DNA from: Subdoligranulum variabile
GTDB taxonomy: Bacteria; Bacillota; Clostridia; Oscillospirales; Ruminococcaceae
Assembly: GCA_004552305.1 (NCBI GenBank)
Contig: SFOX01000046.1
Location: 1 to 7,171 of the forward strand
Direction of reading: 5' to 3'
DNA length: 7,171 nt
The notes beneath the pieces were generated by a model. The model was not told where the DNA came from. It searched no databases and was given only the letters and a program-made list of their open reading frames with translations. Each line of letters starts with the position of its first letter. Positions within the stretch are counted from its first letter, which is position 1. The position numbers and the translations under genes are program-made. Positions 6,585 through 7,171 of this stretch are shown here, piece by piece.

Positions 6585-7171
6585 ATGCCTGAAGTGTTTA
6601 CCAAGAGCGAACCCCCGAAGCTGATCGAAACAGGGGAGGAACTGACCCGAAAACTGCAAGCGCCGCTGATACAACCGACCACGCATAAGGATTTGATTTC
6701 GGAAGGGGAGGACGCTGCCGAGGAGGAAAACCTGATCGTCGGCACCAACACGCCCCGCGCCAAGCGCAGCAGCGCCTATTACGATCTGCTGTGCGCCCAA
6801 GGCGGCCACGGCCGCAGCGCCGTCTGCCGAGGTATGGACGCTGCCGAAAGCGCTGTGCGCGGGGTCGAACAGGCGATCAGCTATCAGGACGATTTTACCA
6901 CCGATGCCGTGCAAAATGCAGGGCTGCACACGGCAGCGGCCCAACTTATTGTCGAGGGGAACGCCGTGACCGCCGTGGCAGACAGCGCCGTGGTTCTGGG
7001 CGGCGAGGTCAAAGCCGTGCTGCGGGATCTGCGGGACGGCACCTTAGATGCCAAGGACGCACTGCACAGCGGCGGCAAGGTACTGCGCCTGCAGGGCGGC
7101 AAAGCCGTTGTGCGCGTCGGTGCGGCAGCGGGGCGAAGCGCCGAACGGTATGCAGCGTCCTTCCGCACCTC
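6585..7171 (+). CDS. unrecognised conjugation-operon protein, N-terminal part (3' end outside window)
   Basis: Open from ATG 6585 to the right edge with no stop: 195 complete codons. A clear AAGGAG precedes it, and it starts 12 bases after virB4, so it is a real member of the operon. There is no signal peptide or membrane helix in the visible part. Residues 1-50 are charged and probably disordered, with an acidic patch (EGEDAAEEEN, 40-49); 55-80 are basic and aromatic (TPRAKRSSAYYDLL); from about 85 the protein is Ala/Val/Gly/Asp-rich with helix-like heptads. In Tn1549/CTn-type elements the gene after virB4 often encodes a large protein with a charged soluble N-terminus, a membrane helix and extracellular lysozyme-like and NlpC/P60 (C40) peptidase domains, which locally opens the cell wall for the channel. 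That role is inferred from position only; no catalytic domain is visible here. Confidence 0.8.
   Translation, partial: MPEVFTKSEPPKLIETGEELTRKLQAPLIQPTTHKDLISEGEDAAEEENLIVGTNTPRAKRSSAYYDLLCAQGGHGRSAVCRGMDAAESAVRGVEQAISYQDDFTTDAVQNAGLHTAAAQLIVEGNAVTAVADSAVVLGGEVKAVLRDLRDGTLDAKDALHSGGKVLRLQGGKAVVRVGAAAGRSAERYAASFRT

Noticed and set aside
4944..6944. A 666-codon open frame on the minus strand opposite virB4 and the last gene
   Set aside because: It mirrors the codon structure of virB4; high third-position GC removes stop codons from the opposite strand. Its translation is rich in His, Gln, Arg and Val with no recognisable domain, no start-site support, and it crosses two real genes.
1..7171. 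CRISPR arrays, tRNA/rRNA genes, insertion sequences, oriT, attachment sites, terminators
   Set aside because: I found no spaced direct repeats, no tRNA-like cloverleaf, no transposase and no hairpin followed by a T run; the DNA is coding almost from end to end.

Overview
This window is a tightly packed, single-strand (+) block of conjugation genes. It is almost certainly the type IV secretion (mating-pore) core of an integrative conjugative element or conjugative plasmid from a Firmicute. Three things point to a high-GC gut clostridial host of the Oscillospiraceae/Ruminococcaceae kind (inference): the high GC content (high fifties percent by eye), the strong preference for G or C at third codon positions, and the family set (DUF3801/PcfB, VirD4/TraG coupling protein, Maff2, TrbL/VirB6-like, PrgI, VirB4, as in Tn1549/CTn-type clostridial elements). 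No integrase, relaxase, oriT, cargo gene or element end lies in the window, so the type of element cannot be fixed from here.

Layout from left to right: the 3' part of a class B sortase (1-474, cut by the left edge); a DUF3801/PcfB-like protein (471-911); the VirD4/TraG coupling ATPase (908-2755); a 68-residue Maff2-like membrane protein (2718-2924); a TrbL/VirB6-like polytopic channel protein (2938-3762, apparently starting at ATT); a PrgI-family two-helix membrane protein (3773-4246); the VirB4 ATPase (4086-6572); and the start of an unrecognised charged/Ala-rich protein (6585 to the right edge). In related elements that last position is often held by a cell-wall hydrolase.

The genes act together. 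The coupling protein selects and delivers the DNA-relaxase substrate, with the PcfB-like protein as a probable partner. VirB4 powers the channel, PrgI and the TrbL-like protein form its inner-membrane part, and the sortase could anchor an element-encoded surface protein to peptidoglycan. There is no gap longer than 13 bases between genes and no internal promoter or terminator that I can see. Genes either overlap (4, 4, 38 and 161 bases) or are joined by a ribosome binding site that contains the previous stop codon, which implies one polycistronic, translationally coupled transcript.

I do not see a previously undescribed system here. The points most worth checking are the start of the TrbL-like gene (ATT start, or an extra T in a T5 run), the unusually long two-frame overlap between prgI and virB4, and the unidentified last gene.
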